Source of the DNA: Hallerella sp964501065
GTDB taxonomy: Bacteria > Fibrobacterota > Fibrobacteria > Fibrobacterales > Fibrobacteraceae
Reading direction: 5' to 3'
NCBI GenBank assembly: GCA_964501065.1
Contig: CAZCRF010000011.1
Location: 1-52,382 of the forward strand
DNA: 52,382 nucleotides
The notes under the pieces are model-generated. The model was given only the letters and a program-made list of their open reading frames with translations, was not told the DNA's origin and made no database searches. Shown here in pieces: positions 8,041 to 17,155 of the stretch. Each line of letters opens with the position of its first letter. The stretch's first letter is position 1. The translations under genes and the position numbers were made by a program.

Positions 8041-9378
8041 TCACGCCCGCTCGGCCAACTCCCGGCCTTGCGCAATGCGTTTCGCCATCCCGATGCCGTC
8101 GATGCCGTTCCCCCCCATGAAAATGCCGGGGTAAGCCTTTTCCATTCCCTTGTAAGCCTCTTCGCGGACGGGAGTCTTCAAGTCGTATTGGGGGATCGCC
8201 TCGGCGTGGTGGAACACTTCGAACAAGTCCGGATCGAAATTCGGAATCTTCAAGATGCCGGCGACCTCCGCAGAGACCATTTCCCGGAACTTTTCCGCAG
8301 GCAAATCCTGGAATTCCGGATGGCGGAGACCCCCGACAAAGACGGAAAGCAAGGCGCCGCCTTCGGGCGCGCGGCCGCTGAAAAGGGATGACATGTAGAG
8401 GATTCCCAAGATGTTCCGCCGCTCCTTCGACGGCATCAAGGCGCCAAATCCGTTCAACGGGACTCCTCTCCATTTGCGAAATCCAATCGCCACTTCGGAG
8501 ACTTTGGCATAAAGCACCTCCCCCGCTCCGGAAAACTTTTCCTTGGCGAAGGGGAAGGACTCGAAAACATGGCTCGCCCCGCCGGTGAAGAGGACGCTGT
8601 CGAACGGCCCGTAAGAGTTTTCCCCGGCAGAAATCCGATAGCGGCCATTTTCCGGGATGACGACGGGAACATGCCCGAAAACGAAATTTTCCCGCCCGAT
8701 GGCCTTTTCCAAACGATCCGCCAAGACGGAAAGTCCTCCCCGGGTGGAAAAGACCTTTTTGGTGGCTTTCTTGCTGCGCTCCGACCGGGGTTCCTTCATT
8801 TTCGCCACGGCTCCGCGGATGAAGCTCCCGTGGTCGCGTTCCAAATTGTAGAGCTTCGGAAGCGCGAACCTGGGGACCATCACGTCGGGATTCCCCGCAT
8901 AGACGCCGGAGACGAACGGGTCCACGGCGTAATCCAAGATGGACTGCCCCAAGCGGCGGCGGACGAACGAGGAGAGATTTTCGTTCGGATCAGTCCCGCG
9001 CTTGCGGAACGGTTCGAGAAGAATTCCGAACTTGTCCTTCCACGAGAACAGCGGAGTGAAAAGCCCGCTGAACGGCCCGGACGGCAACGCGTGCAGTTTC
9101 CCTCCCTTCAGAATGAAACGGTTCCCCGCGACGGACGGAGCTTCTTCGAGGAGTTCCGGGATTTTCAAATCTTCGTAAAGTTCGACGACTTCCGGAAGGC
9201 TCACGGAACCCGTGCTCGGTCCAGTCTCATAGACGAAACCGTTCTTCGAAAGGGTGTGCATCACGCCGCCGACACGATCCATCTTTTCAAAAACGGTGAC
9301 GGAGTTCCCGTTCCTCTGGGCATAGAAAGCGGCGGAAAGTCCGGTGATGCCCGCACCGAGAATGGCGATGTTCTTCAT
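8041..9378 (-). CDS. hemG: Protoporphyrinogen/coproporphyrinogen oxidase (HemY type)
   Basis: FAD-dependent oxidase of heme synthesis, 445 aa. The N-terminus MKNIAILGAGITGLSAAFYA is a dinucleotide-binding fold (GxGxxG), followed by FEKMDRVGGVMHT, the amine-oxidase FAD signature, and by GPSTGS. The C-terminal FAD contact is GGNGIDGIGMAKRIAQG. The sequence pattern (RRRLGQSILDYAVDPFVSGVYAG) is that of the HemY/HemG family rather than a general amine oxidase. Whether it oxidises protoporphyrinogen or coproporphyrinogen cannot be told from sequence alone. No other hem gene is adjacent. A TATTTTTC element (9394-9387) ends 8 nt before the ATG. Confidence 0.88.
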   Translation of the reverse strand: MKNIAILGAGITGLSAAFYAQRNGNSVTVFEKMDRVGGVMHTLSKNGFVYETGPSTGSVSLPEVVELYEDLKIPELLEEAPSVAGNRFILKGGKLHALPSGPFSGLFTPLFSWKDKFGILLEPFRKRGTDPNENLSSFVRRRLGQSILDYAVDPFVSGVYAGNPDVMVPRFALPKLYNLERDHGSFIRGAVAKMKEPRSERSKKATKKVFSTRGGLSVLADRLEKAIGRENFVFGHVPVVIPENGRYRISAGENSYGPFDSVLFTGGASHVFESFPFAKEKFSGAGEVLYAKVSEVAIGFRKWRGVPLNGFGALMPSKERRNILGILYMSSLFSGRAPEGGALLSVFVGGLRHPEFQDLPAEKFREMVSAEVAGILKIPNFDPDLFEVFHHAEAIPQYDLKTPVREEAYKGMEKAYPGIFMGGNGIDGIGMAKRIAQGRELAERA

Positions 9379-9386
9379 AGACAGTC

Positions 9387-9394
9387 GAAAAATA
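9387..9394 (-). promoter_or_regulatory. Promoter element before hemG
   Basis: TATTTTTC on the minus strand (seven of eight positions match TAnnTTTG) ends 8 nt before the hemG ATG, in the 51-bp gap to the AAA+ gene. This implies hemG has its own start site and a very short or absent leader. Confidence 0.4.
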
Positions 9395-9429
9395 CAAAAT
9401 CCCCGGCAATGGGGAAAGTGCCGAAGATT

Positions 9430-11193
9430 TTACGCAATGTCTTCCGGCAGCAATTTGCAGATGTCCTCATTCGACAAATCGTCAGCGGACGCGAGCCTGT
9501 TCGCCTGCCGCTCGATGCTCTTTTCGAAAAGATTCCGCACGAACCTGCCGTTTCCGAAGAACTTGTCCTTGAGAAGTACAGCTTCTTCTATCCGGCGCTC
9601 CAAAGCCTTTTCCGCCGCAGCGTCCAACGTGTAACGGTATTTCGAAAGCAGCCGCTTGAAGATTTCGAGCAGTTCCGCTTCGCTGTAATCGGGGAATTCG
9701 ATGTAGCGGTTGAACCGCGACGAAAGCCCCGGATTCGATTCGATGAAGTTCTGGATTTCATCCGTGTAGCCGGCGACGATGACGACAAGCCTGTCCCGAT
9801 TGTCCTCCATGCGCTTCAGCAGAGTGTCAATCGCTTCTTGCCCGAAGTCATCCCCGGATTCCTTGGAAAGGGTGTAAGCCTCGTCGATGAAAAGGACCCC
9901 GTCCAAGGCGGAATCGATGACCTTGTTCGTCTTGAGGGCAGTCTGCCCCACGTAGCCTGCGACCAAGTCCGAGCGGGACGCTTCCACCAAATGTCCCTTT
10001 GAAAGTATTCCGAGTTCCCGGAATATCCGCGCGACAATCCGGGCGATGGTCGTCTTTCCCGTCCCCGGGTTCCCCGAAAAGACCAAGTGGTAAGAAGTCG
10101 GCGGCACGGGCAGCCCCTTGCGCGCGCGTTCCCGGCGAATCATCAAAAAATTCTTGAAAGTCTGGACTTCCCTTTTGACGGATTCGAGCCCGACCAAAGA
10201 GCGGAGCTCCTCTTCTGCGTTTTCGGATTTAGCCCGGGACTCCTTTTTGAGATAATTCCCCGGCGTCTGCAACGCCTCGAGTCTATGGAGGAACTGGACT
10301 TCCTTTTGCGTGAGTTTGTTGTCGATGTTCGCGAGAACCGTCGAATAGCGGAAAAGCAGGCCGAAGTACTCGGCGACGAAGTCCGCGTCATCTTCAAAGA
10401 GCGCGGGGAGGACGAAATCCTTCCCCTTTTCCCGAATCTGGGCTTTTATGTCGTTAAAGGTGTCCAGAATGCTTTGGAATGTTTTTTTGTTGAGACCGAA
10501 AAAGCGATAGACGTTTTCGTCCGAATCCGCAAGGACTTGCCGAGGAAGCACCTCCGCTTTGAGATACAAGGCGAAGAACCCGCAAGATTCTTCCGAAAAC
10601 CGTGAAATCGGATGCCCCAACTTCTCGGAACAAATCATCCAATCCGCCAAAATGGCGATGGCGAACAGCTGATCCTCAGCGTAATTCTCGCTATCCCCCG
10701 ACGTGTGCCTTTTCAACAATTCCCCGGCGTCGGAATCCTCGGATTTCCTTTGGCAAAAACGCCACGTTTCCTCGACGACCGGGCGGAACTTTTCCAAATA
10801 TTCGGGAACTTTCCCCAAGTCCTCTCCGCGAGAAACGTTTTTCTTCACAGGTGCGGGGACTTTTTCCAAAACGGGAGCTTCCTTGAGCCGTTCCACTTTT
10901 TCCCGTTCTTCCCGCAATTTCAGTTCTTCTCTTGATTTCCTCTCCCGTTCTTCCCGCGCCTTTCGAGACGCTTCCACCGCATGCCGCTTCGCGATTTCGT
11001 CAAAGACATCGTCGTCGTCAGCCGCTTTGTCTTGGAATTTGTACATAAAGTACCCAATGACACTGCAGATTCCCAAAAAGCCCAAAAAAATGGCGAGATT
11101 TTCGAAAGCCGTGCTAATCACCAGGAGAACGAAGATGAAAAAACATCCCACGCAAGAAGAATTAGGCTGCTTGTCTCGAAAATTTCTCGGCAC
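9430..11193 (-). CDS. Membrane-anchored AAA+ ATPase (CbbX/SpoVK-like) with TerB-like region
   Basis: About 587 aa. One or two hydrophobic helices at the N-terminus (CFFIFVLLVISTAF and LGFLGICSVIGYFMY) precede a charged coiled coil (about residues 60-115). An all-helical region of about 150 residues containing NIDNKLTQKEVQFLHRL resembles TerB domains. The AAA+ module has Walker A GNPGTGKTT (374-382), Walker B GVLFIDEA, sensor/Arg finger NPGLSSRFNRY and a C-terminal lid. CbbX-type ATPases remodel client proteins; the client here is unknown. The start is uncertain: GTG at 11193 lies 5 nt after a TTGACT-N17-TAAATT promoter, GTG at 11151 and TTG at 11202 are alternatives, and longer versions run into the upstream terminator. 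Confidence 0.85.
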   Translation of the reverse strand: MPRNFRDKQPNSSCVGCFFIFVLLVISTAFENLAIFLGFLGICSVIGYFMYKFQDKAADDDDVFDEIAKRHAVEASRKAREERERKSREELKLREEREKVERLKEAPVLEKVPAPVKKNVSRGEDLGKVPEYLEKFRPVVEETWRFCQRKSEDSDAGELLKRHTSGDSENYAEDQLFAIAILADWMICSEKLGHPISRFSEESCGFFALYLKAEVLPRQVLADSDENVYRFFGLNKKTFQSILDTFNDIKAQIREKGKDFVLPALFEDDADFVAEYFGLLFRYSTVLANIDNKLTQKEVQFLHRLEALQTPGNYLKKESRAKSENAEEELRSLVGLESVKREVQTFKNFLMIRRERARKGLPVPPTSYHLVFSGNPGTGKTTIARIVARIFRELGILSKGHLVEASRSDLVAGYVGQTALKTNKVIDSALDGVLFIDEAYTLSKESGDDFGQEAIDTLLKRMEDNRDRLVVIVAGYTDEIQNFIESNPGLSSRFNRYIEFPDYSEAELLEIFKRLLSKYRYTLDAAAEKALERRIEEAVLLKDKFFGNGRFVRNLFEKSIERQANRLASADDLSNEDICKLLPEDIA

Positions 11194-11198
11194 GCCAT

Positions 11199-11229
11199 TC
11201 AATTTAATTCGCCGCCGTTTCAAAGTCAA
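11199..11229 (-). promoter_or_regulatory. Promoter of the AAA+ gene
   Basis: The minus strand carries TTGACT (11229-11224), a 17-bp spacer and TAAATTGA (11206-11199), a good sigma-70-type arrangement. The -10 octamer ends 5 nt before the GTG at 11193, so the transcript is probably leaderless. This position supports the chosen start. Confidence 0.55.
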
Positions 11230-11271
11230 GGATGCGTAAAAATTTTCCGCACGGACAAAACGCTTCAAACA

Positions 11272-11300
11272 CGAAAGTCCACCGGTACGGTGGACTTTCG
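11272..11300 (-). terminator. Strong hairpin, terminator of the DUF4353 gene
   Basis: A perfect inverted repeat, CGAAAGTCCACCG-GTA-CGGTGGACTTTCG (13-bp stem), lies 20 bp after the stop of the gene at 11321 and before the AAA+ promoter. The downstream minus-strand sequence is only moderately T-rich, so it may be an imperfect intrinsic terminator or an mRNA 3' stabiliser. Confidence 0.65.
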
Positions 11301-11320
11301 CATAGGAGGGAATGAAAAAA

Positions 11321-12868
11321 TCAGTCGGCGGTGCAGACCGTGGCGACCTTCGAATCCGCCGTGAAAGTAAAGCGGCAGAGCGCGACTCCGTCCGCCGAAA
11401 CGGAATAAGTCCCCACGCCGAAATCCGGGGATGCGGCAAAGAGGGAGGAGATGTCCTTGCCGGCGACCGCCGAATAGACTTGCGCCCCCGAAGAATTTTC
11501 CACCGTGACGACAGCTCCCTTCAAGATGTCCGCCGGGAGAGTGAACGCGGCCGTGTAAAATTCCGCAGCAGTCGGGACCATCGTTTCGACGAATCCGCCG
11601 CCGAGCCCAAACCAATCCCCGCCGGAAACCGTCATCCCGGACGCCGCGACAAACGGCTTGGAACTTTTGGAAATCACGGCGGAGCCTCCGCGGAGATACA
11701 AGGAGCCTTCCGCGAAAAATCCCTCGTCGCCCGTTTCAATGTCGAACGCGCCGGAATAGACCATCAAAGTCGTCGCATGGAGAGCGTCCCCCGTCGAATG
11801 GATTGTGTAAGTCCCGCCGCCGATGGAATCCGTGAGCGAAGCCTTGATGCCCGCATTCCCCACGTCCATCGTGTAATTGCCCGCAGAAAGACAAACACGC
11901 CCCTTGTCCGTCCGCCCTTCCTTGTCCGAAGAGATGCCGTTGCCGTCTCCCGTTCTCAGATAATAAGTTCCGCCTTCCTTGATGCGGACGGAGCCCTTGC
12001 CCTTGATGGCGTTGTTCACCGCGTTGACGTAGATGGTCGGGCTGTCGTTGATAATCAAGTCGGCCTTGGTATGGATGCCGTTGTTGTAATTCCCCGTCAC
12101 GTAGAGGGTTCCGTTCCCCTTGAGGGTCATATCGTCTCGGCCATAGAGGCAGGCCTTCGGCACGGAATCCGCTTCCGTATAAGAAGCGACAGCCATGTAT
12201 TGATAAGCCCGCGCATCGGAAAGGATGTTCACGGATCCCTCGGCAAGCTCAATCTTCAACTTGTTCCCGCTCACGAAAAAGACCGGAGAGTTTTCCGAAT
12301 TGCCGAGCATCACGCCGTTGAAGATGAACTCCACCGTTTCCGTCTCCGACGCCGTCACGAGGATTTGCCCGTCCGCCATGGAGCCGCTGAAGACGTAAGT
12401 GCCCGCGCCGCCGACCAAGAGCTTGTTCCCGCTGACGGAAATCGATGTCCCCACCTTGGCGTTGTCGACGGTGAAGCCCGCATCCGAAAGGGTCACCCGG
12501 ACGGCAGTGTCGAGGACTGCGGAAGAAACCGTTCCCGATGTCGGGGAAGAAGGGACGTCCCAAGTGAGCCATGTACTGGTGCTGAGAGAGTCCGTATCCG
12601 TATTCGATTCGTCCTTTTCACTGTCGTCTTCATCATCGGCAGCCGAAGAAAGTCCCGAAGTCCCGGAAGAAATCCCCTCGACGCTCGAAGAGGATGCCGC
12701 TGAGGATTCCCCGACGGACTCCGAAGAAGAAGACGCGATTACCTGCGATTCGGAACTCTCCTCCACCGCGCTTGCGCTAGACGAGTCGGAAGAGCAAGCC
12801 GAAAGGAATGCCGCCCCGACGAAGCCCGCGACGGCCGCCAAATTCACCAAAGATTTTTTCTGATTCAT
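11321..12868 (-). CDS. Lipoprotein with carbohydrate-binding beta-helix (DUF4353/Cthe_2159-like)
   Basis: Surface or periplasmic lipoprotein of 515 aa. The signal peptide ends in the lipobox LSAC (Cys25), followed by a Ser/Glu/Asp-rich low-complexity tether (about 26-110). The rest is a repetitive beta-helix with phrases such as KGNGTLYVTGNYNNGIHTKADLIIND and NAIKGKGSVRIKEGG, typical of the Cthe_2159 (PF14262) family, whose founder binds cellulose and acidic sugars. The start at 12868 is preceded by AAGAGG; an ATG at 12886 is less likely. A TAAATTTT element (12892-12885) is present. In this genome context a role in fibre binding is plausible, but that is inference. Confidence 0.85.
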   Translation of the reverse strand: MNQKKSLVNLAAVAGFVGAAFLSACSSDSSSASAVEESSESQVIASSSSESVGESSAASSSSVEGISSGTSGLSSAADDEDDSEKDESNTDTDSLSTSTWLTWDVPSSPTSGTVSSAVLDTAVRVTLSDAGFTVDNAKVGTSISVSGNKLLVGGAGTYVFSGSMADGQILVTASETETVEFIFNGVMLGNSENSPVFFVSGNKLKIELAEGSVNILSDARAYQYMAVASYTEADSVPKACLYGRDDMTLKGNGTLYVTGNYNNGIHTKADLIINDSPTIYVNAVNNAIKGKGSVRIKEGGTYYLRTGDGNGISSDKEGRTDKGRVCLSAGNYTMDVGNAGIKASLTDSIGGGTYTIHSTGDALHATTLMVYSGAFDIETGDEGFFAEGSLYLRGGSAVISKSSKPFVAASGMTVSGGDWFGLGGGFVETMVPTAAEFYTAAFTLPADILKGAVVTVENSSGAQVYSAVAGKDISSLFAASPDFGVGTYSVSADGVALCRFTFTADSKVATVCTAD

Positions 12869-12884
12869 AAAGACCTCTTGATTC

Positions 12885-12892
12885 AAAATTTA
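12885..12892 (-). promoter_or_regulatory. Promoter element of the DUF4353 lipoprotein gene
   Basis: TAAATTTT followed by G on the minus strand lies 16 nt before the ATG at 12868, with an AAGAGG ribosome site between them. Upstream, the 13-mer GCGAAACTTTTTG occurs twice (12955-12967 and 12974-12986, 19 bp apart) and could be a regulator site. Confidence 0.4.
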
Positions 12893-12904
12893 TCTGCAAA
12901 CGGG

Positions 12905-12921
12905 AAAAGCGGCAAGCCGCT
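12905..12921 (-). terminator. Small terminator-like hairpin after proB
   Basis: On the minus strand a short stem AGCGG-CTTG-CCGCT (12921-12908) is followed by TTTCCC, about 90 bp beyond the proB stop. It is a weak intrinsic terminator candidate that would separate proB from the lipoprotein gene. Confidence 0.35.
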
Positions 12922-13012
12922 CGTGATTTTCCGCATCCCAAAATTCCCCGTTTGGCGAAACTTTTTGTCCCAAGCGAAACTTTTTGCCCCACAGATTGCG
13001 ACTCGCCGAGGC

Positions 13013-14155
13013 TTAAAACACAACCAAATCGTTCTTGTGGATGACTTCCTCGGGGGCGCTTTCCCCCAAAATTTTGCGGACTTCCGCCGACTTCTTTTGA
13101 AAGACCAGTTTGACGCTCGCGCTGTCCATCCGCGCAATTCCCCGGGCAAGGCGCTCGCCCGTCTGCGAAAGGACTTCGATCAAGTCTCCGGCCTGGAACT
13201 CCTTCTTGACGGAAAGGACTCCGACCGGGAGAAGGCTCGAATGTTTTCGGCGCAGGGCCAAGAGGCAGCCATCGTCGACGACGACGCTCCCGTTTGGCGT
13301 GCTCACGAAGGAAAGCCACCGTTTGCGACTGCCGAGCTTCTTGTGGCTGCCGATGAAAAGGGTGCCGACCGCATCGCCGTTGACGATTTCATGCGGCAGC
13401 ACCTTCATCCCGTTCGCGAGGAATGCGCAGCAACCGCTCCTGACGACAGCACGGATGGATTCCACCTTTGAACGCATCCCGCCCGTGCTCACCGCCGAAC
13501 CGCTTTCCCCGGGCTTTCCCGTCAAAGCCATGACGGCCGGAGTGATTTCCGGGACGAAACGCAGAAGCCGCGCGTTCGGGTTCTTCTTCGGATTGTCGTC
13601 GAAGAGGCCGTCTTCATCCGTGAAGATGATGAAAAGGTCCGCGTCAAAGAAAAGGGCGACGTCGCTAGAGAGCTTGTCGTTGTCGCCGATGGCGTTCAGT
13701 TCCTTCACCGCGAGCGAATCGTTTTCGTTGATGAGCGGCACGATGCGCTTCGCAATCATCGCGCGCAAGGTGTTCTGCAAATTTTTGTAACGGGTGCGAT
13801 TCCGGAAATCGTCTGCGGAGAGCAATATTTGCCCGACGGAGAACCCGTTCCCGAGGAACATTTCCCGATAGGCGTACATCAAATCGATTTGCCCGACCGC
13901 TGCGCAGGCTTGCTTTTCCGCCTGATTCTTCGGCTTCTCCTCATATCCCAAAATGGCCATGCCCGTTCCGACAGCACCGCTCGTGACCACGATGACTTCC
14001 TTGCCGTCTTCGAGGAGCTTCGACACGGAGTGGGCGAATTTTTGGATGAAGGACATCCGGACGCCCCCGCGGACGGAATCCACCAAGATGCGGGACCCGA
14101 TTTTGATGACGATCCGCTTTGCTTCGCCCAAGATGTTTCGACGCAGTTCACTCAT
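13013..14155 (-). CDS. proB: Glutamate 5-kinase with PUA domain
   Basis: First enzyme of proline synthesis: phosphorylates L-glutamate to glutamyl-5-phosphate with ATP. The 380 residues comprise an amino-acid-kinase domain (VIKIGSRILVD, VTSGAVGTGMA, NENDSLAVKE, FGDNDKLS-type motif GDNDKLSSDVA, GTGGM-type motif STGGMRSKVESI) and a C-terminal PUA domain (about residues 285-370, GSVVVDDGCLLALRRK...LLPVGVLSV), the full bacterial architecture. ProB is normally feedback-inhibited by proline. The ATG lies 17 bp after the rapA stop with an AAAGGG site, so it is probably co-transcribed with rapA. proA is not in the window. Confidence 0.95.
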   Translation of the reverse strand: MSELRRNILGEAKRIVIKIGSRILVDSVRGGVRMSFIQKFAHSVSKLLEDGKEVIVVTSGAVGTGMAILGYEEKPKNQAEKQACAAVGQIDLMYAYREMFLGNGFSVGQILLSADDFRNRTRYKNLQNTLRAMIAKRIVPLINENDSLAVKELNAIGDNDKLSSDVALFFDADLFIIFTDEDGLFDDNPKKNPNARLLRFVPEITPAVMALTGKPGESGSAVSTGGMRSKVESIRAVVRSGCCAFLANGMKVLPHEIVNGDAVGTLFIGSHKKLGSRKRWLSFVSTPNGSVVVDDGCLLALRRKHSSLLPVGVLSVKKEFQAGDLIEVLSQTGERLARGIARMDSASVKLVFQKKSAEVRKILGESAPEEVIHKNDLVVF

Positions 14156-14172
14156 TTGTTTTCCCTTTCAAA

Positions 14173-17115
14173 TCAACGGCAGACAAGCAACCGGATGGAG
14201 TCCAAGCGGAGCTGCGGCGACTGGGCGGCCTTCTTCCGAACGGAGACGTTTTTCCGAAGCGCGTCCAAAACGGGATTGTTCTGCGCTTTGCCCCGGAGCG
14301 AAAGCAGATGATTCATCCGCTGGTATTCCCTCTCGGCGCGTTCTTCCACTTTTTGGGAAGCGACGGCGGCGAATTCTTCCATTTTCAAGGTCGCAATCCG
14401 TTTGGCCAAGGCGTGCCCCGTACTGGCGAAGTAGCGGAGCTTCTCCGTGACGACGGGGACCTTCTGGGGGACGTTCGCATCGCGCATTTTCCCGGAATCC
14501 ATCGAAGGGAGCAAATCGGAGCGGTCGTTCCCCTGCGAATCGATCAAGACCCGAATCAATTCCGGGCCGACGGCGGAAGAAAGCCCCCACGACGCGGGAA
14601 TCGTCGGTTCCACGACAAAGTTGTACTGCATCATCAATTCCTTTGAACCGGCATTTTCCCAGATGACGCAAGCGGAACGCCCCTTGCCGGAATCCGTCGC
14701 CACGTCAATCACTCCCTGGGCCAGCGGATGTTCCACGCTCAAAAAGGAGATTTCGTCGTGAACCATCGCCACATTCCTGTCGAAAGTCCCCATCAGCACG
14801 CCCGCGCCTTCCGCCGCTTCTTCCCCTTCTTCTCCCGATCGGGAAAGCATCGAAGACAATGTGGAACGCACGGGCATCCCGGGAATCGCTCCCGCTTCGA
14901 GCTGCGCGCCCGCCCTGAAGACAAGGCTAGTCGGCACATAGCCCTTTTCGATTTCGACGCCCGATGCGGCGAGGGTGTCGAGCATCAAATCCTCCAGGCG
15001 TTCGTCCGCATCTATCCGCCGGATTTCATCCGTGATTTGCTTCGAGACCTGCGGATCCCTGGAGTTGAATTCCAAAAGCTTGTCGCGCCCCTTTTCAATA
15101 TTCTTGCGGAGGTTCTCGCTGTCCTTTTGCACAAGGGGAATCGTATTCCGCATGAATTCGTCGAGCTTGTGCGCCGGATCGGCCATCGCGCTTATCAGGG
15201 AATCCGTGTACTTGAGGAACAGTTCCCCGCCGCTCATCAACGGTGCGCCAAATGCGTCTAGCCCCTTGTCATACCAGTGGAAAATCACTTCCTGTGCGCT
15301 GCCCTTCACATACGGGACGTGGATGCGAATCGTCTCCGCCTGTCCGATGCGGTCGAGCCTCCCTATCCGCTGTTCCACAAGAGCCGCGTCTAACGGCAAA
15401 TCGAAGAGAATCAAGTCGTGGCTGAACTGGAAGTTCCTGCCTTCGGACCCGATTTCCGAAGCGATCATCAGCATCGGTCCACGGGAATCGGCAAAGCTCG
15501 CCGCCGCCTTGTCCCGCGACAAAATGGACATTCCCTCGGTGAATGTCACGAAGGATTTCCCCGCTGCGTCGAGGACAGAAGCCAAGGCGTCCACCACCGC
15601 CGGATGCTCGCAAATCAGCAAGACCTTATCCTCGGAGTGCCGATCAAGAAATTCGAAAAGCCAGGGGATGCGCTCGTCCTCCGCCCATGCGGCCTTGTAC
15701 TTCGTCGCCAAGAGGCCGTTGACCATGATGTCGAAGGAATTGTCCGAGTCGGCGGCAATAGCCCTTTTGACCAAAGCCCTGTATGCGGCGTTCGGCAAAA
15801 GTTCAACGGCGTCGAGTTCCCTCTTCGGGAATCCCCCCACGCTGCGCCGCGTATTGCGGAACACGACGGAACCCGTCCCCAATGCATCGACAATCCGCCG
15901 CACCCATTCCCCGGCAGACATTTCCCGCGCATTTTCCTTTTTCAGCCATTCGCGAATCGGGGAATTTTTCGGGAGCGCGGCGTTCAAATCGTCCCATGTC
16001 ATCGGAGCGTCCGAATCCACCGGCAATTTCGAAAGGTCCCTGGCGATTTTCCGGTAAGACTCTTCGTCCTTCAAATACTCCCCGTAATCCGAGAAGCGCG
16101 CGGGGTCGAGCATTTTCAAACGGTTGAAATGCGATTCCGGCTGCAACTGGAGTGGCGTCCCCGTCAGCAGCAAGAGTCCCTTCGTCTTGGACGCAATGGT
16201 GTTCACCAGCAGATACTCCTTGCTCGTGAAATCGTCCTCGCAAACGAGATGGTGCGCTTCATCGACAATCGTCAAATCCCATTCCGCGTTCAAGAAATCT
16301 TGAGTCACGGCCGGCTGGCTCATGACGAATTCCACCGTGCAAATCACGTTGTTCGCCAAATTGAACGGGTTCGCGTCCCCCCCGTTTTCGTTTTGCCCAC
16401 TTTCCAAAAAGCTGCGGACAAAACCTTCATCGACCAAGGTGAAGACCTGGTTGAACCTGCGCATCATCTCCGTCATCCATTGGTGCTTCAAGGACTCGGG
16501 CACCAAGACAAGAGTCCGCACGACGCGACCCGTCGCATGCAAGGTGTGCCAAATCATCCCCGCTTCGATCGTCTTCCCGAGGCCGACTTCGTCGGAAAGC
16601 ATCAATCTCGGAAGCGCACTGGAATCACACGCCCTGTGGCACAGGTAATACTGGTGGGGAATCAAGTTCACCCGCGGACCGATCATGCCGCGAACTTTCG
16701 ACCGCTGCCATTCGCAAGAAATCTCGTTCGCCGTCTGCCGACGCAAAAATTCCGCATTCTCCGCATTGGCCCCGCGAATCAACTGGGAAAAGATGTCGGA
16801 AACGCGCGGGGACGCCTTCGAAACCAAATCCGACTCCTTCATTTCACGGCCGCCACGGCCCAAATAGATGGCCAAATCCCCGTCCATCCGAATCCCTTCG
16901 ATGGTGAAGCCCGTCCCCTTCTCGCTCTTCGCATTTTCGCCGACCGCGAGCAGGTAACGTTTGATGGGCGCTCCCGACGAACGGTAGATGCGCACTTGTT
17001 TGACAGCGGGAAATTCCAGAGTCACGTTTTTGAATTCAATCCGCTGAACCCGACCGACTCCAAGTTCGGGTTCCTTTTCACTGATATACCGCTGACCGAT
17101 TTGGAATGTACTCAT
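14173..17115 (-). CDS. rapA: RNA polymerase-associated SWI2/SNF2 ATPase RapA
   Basis: RapA recycles stalled RNA polymerase using ATP. The product has about 980 aa, close to E. coli RapA (968). The N-terminal tudor-like part (GQRYISEKEPELGVGRVQRI) closely parallels that of RapA. The SNF2 motor follows, with Walker A SDEVGLGKTIEAGMIW (K181), DEAHH (285-289), LLLTGTPLQL, and motif VI QRIGRLDRIGQ. The long C-terminal region fits the RapA spacer and C-terminal domain. The start MSTFQIGQRY at 17115 is preferred over an ATG 9 nt upstream. A TAACTTGC element lies 5 nt before it. It is divergent from the RDD gene with a 40-bp gap, and is followed by proB after 17 bp. Confidence 0.92.
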   Translation of the reverse strand: MSTFQIGQRYISEKEPELGVGRVQRIEFKNVTLEFPAVKQVRIYRSSGAPIKRYLLAVGENAKSEKGTGFTIEGIRMDGDLAIYLGRGGREMKESDLVSKASPRVSDIFSQLIRGANAENAEFLRRQTANEISCEWQRSKVRGMIGPRVNLIPHQYYLCHRACDSSALPRLMLSDEVGLGKTIEAGMIWHTLHATGRVVRTLVLVPESLKHQWMTEMMRRFNQVFTLVDEGFVRSFLESGQNENGGDANPFNLANNVICTVEFVMSQPAVTQDFLNAEWDLTIVDEAHHLVCEDDFTSKEYLLVNTIASKTKGLLLLTGTPLQLQPESHFNRLKMLDPARFSDYGEYLKDEESYRKIARDLSKLPVDSDAPMTWDDLNAALPKNSPIREWLKKENAREMSAGEWVRRIVDALGTGSVVFRNTRRSVGGFPKRELDAVELLPNAAYRALVKRAIAADSDNSFDIMVNGLLATKYKAAWAEDERIPWLFEFLDRHSEDKVLLICEHPAVVDALASVLDAAGKSFVTFTEGMSILSRDKAAASFADSRGPMLMIASEIGSEGRNFQFSHDLILFDLPLDAALVEQRIGRLDRIGQAETIRIHVPYVKGSAQEVIFHWYDKGLDAFGAPLMSGGELFLKYTDSLISAMADPAHKLDEFMRNTIPLVQKDSENLRKNIEKGRDKLLEFNSRDPQVSKQITDEIRRIDADERLEDLMLDTLAASGVEIEKGYVPTSLVFRAGAQLEAGAIPGMPVRSTLSSMLSRSGEEGEEAAEGAGVLMGTFDRNVAMVHDEISFLSVEHPLAQGVIDVATDSGKGRSACVIWENAGSKELMMQYNFVVEPTIPASWGLSSAVGPELIRVLIDSQGNDRSDLLPSMDSGKMRDANVPQKVPVVTEKLRYFASTGHALAKRIATLKMEEFAAVASQKVEERAEREYQRMNHLLSLRGKAQNNPVLDALRKNVSVRKKAAQSPQLRLDSIRLLVCR

Positions 17116-17120
17116 ATTGC

Positions 17121-17151
17121 GCAAGTTAGCTTTTTTCTAAATTTAGGTTTG
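17121..17151. promoter_or_regulatory. Back-to-back promoter elements, rapA / RDD gene
   Basis: In a 40-bp gap the plus strand carries TAGGTTTG (17144-17151), 4 nt before the ATG at 17156. The minus strand carries TAACTTGC (17128-17121), 5 nt before the rapA ATG. The plus-strand element is an exact TAnnTTTG; the other is a weaker match. Both would give leaderless transcripts. Confidence 0.5.
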
Positions 17152-17155
17152 AGTT

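Noticed and set aside
12955..12986. Short tandem repeat as a mobile element trace
   Set aside because: Two copies of 13 bp without inverted ends or target duplications fit a regulatory site better.
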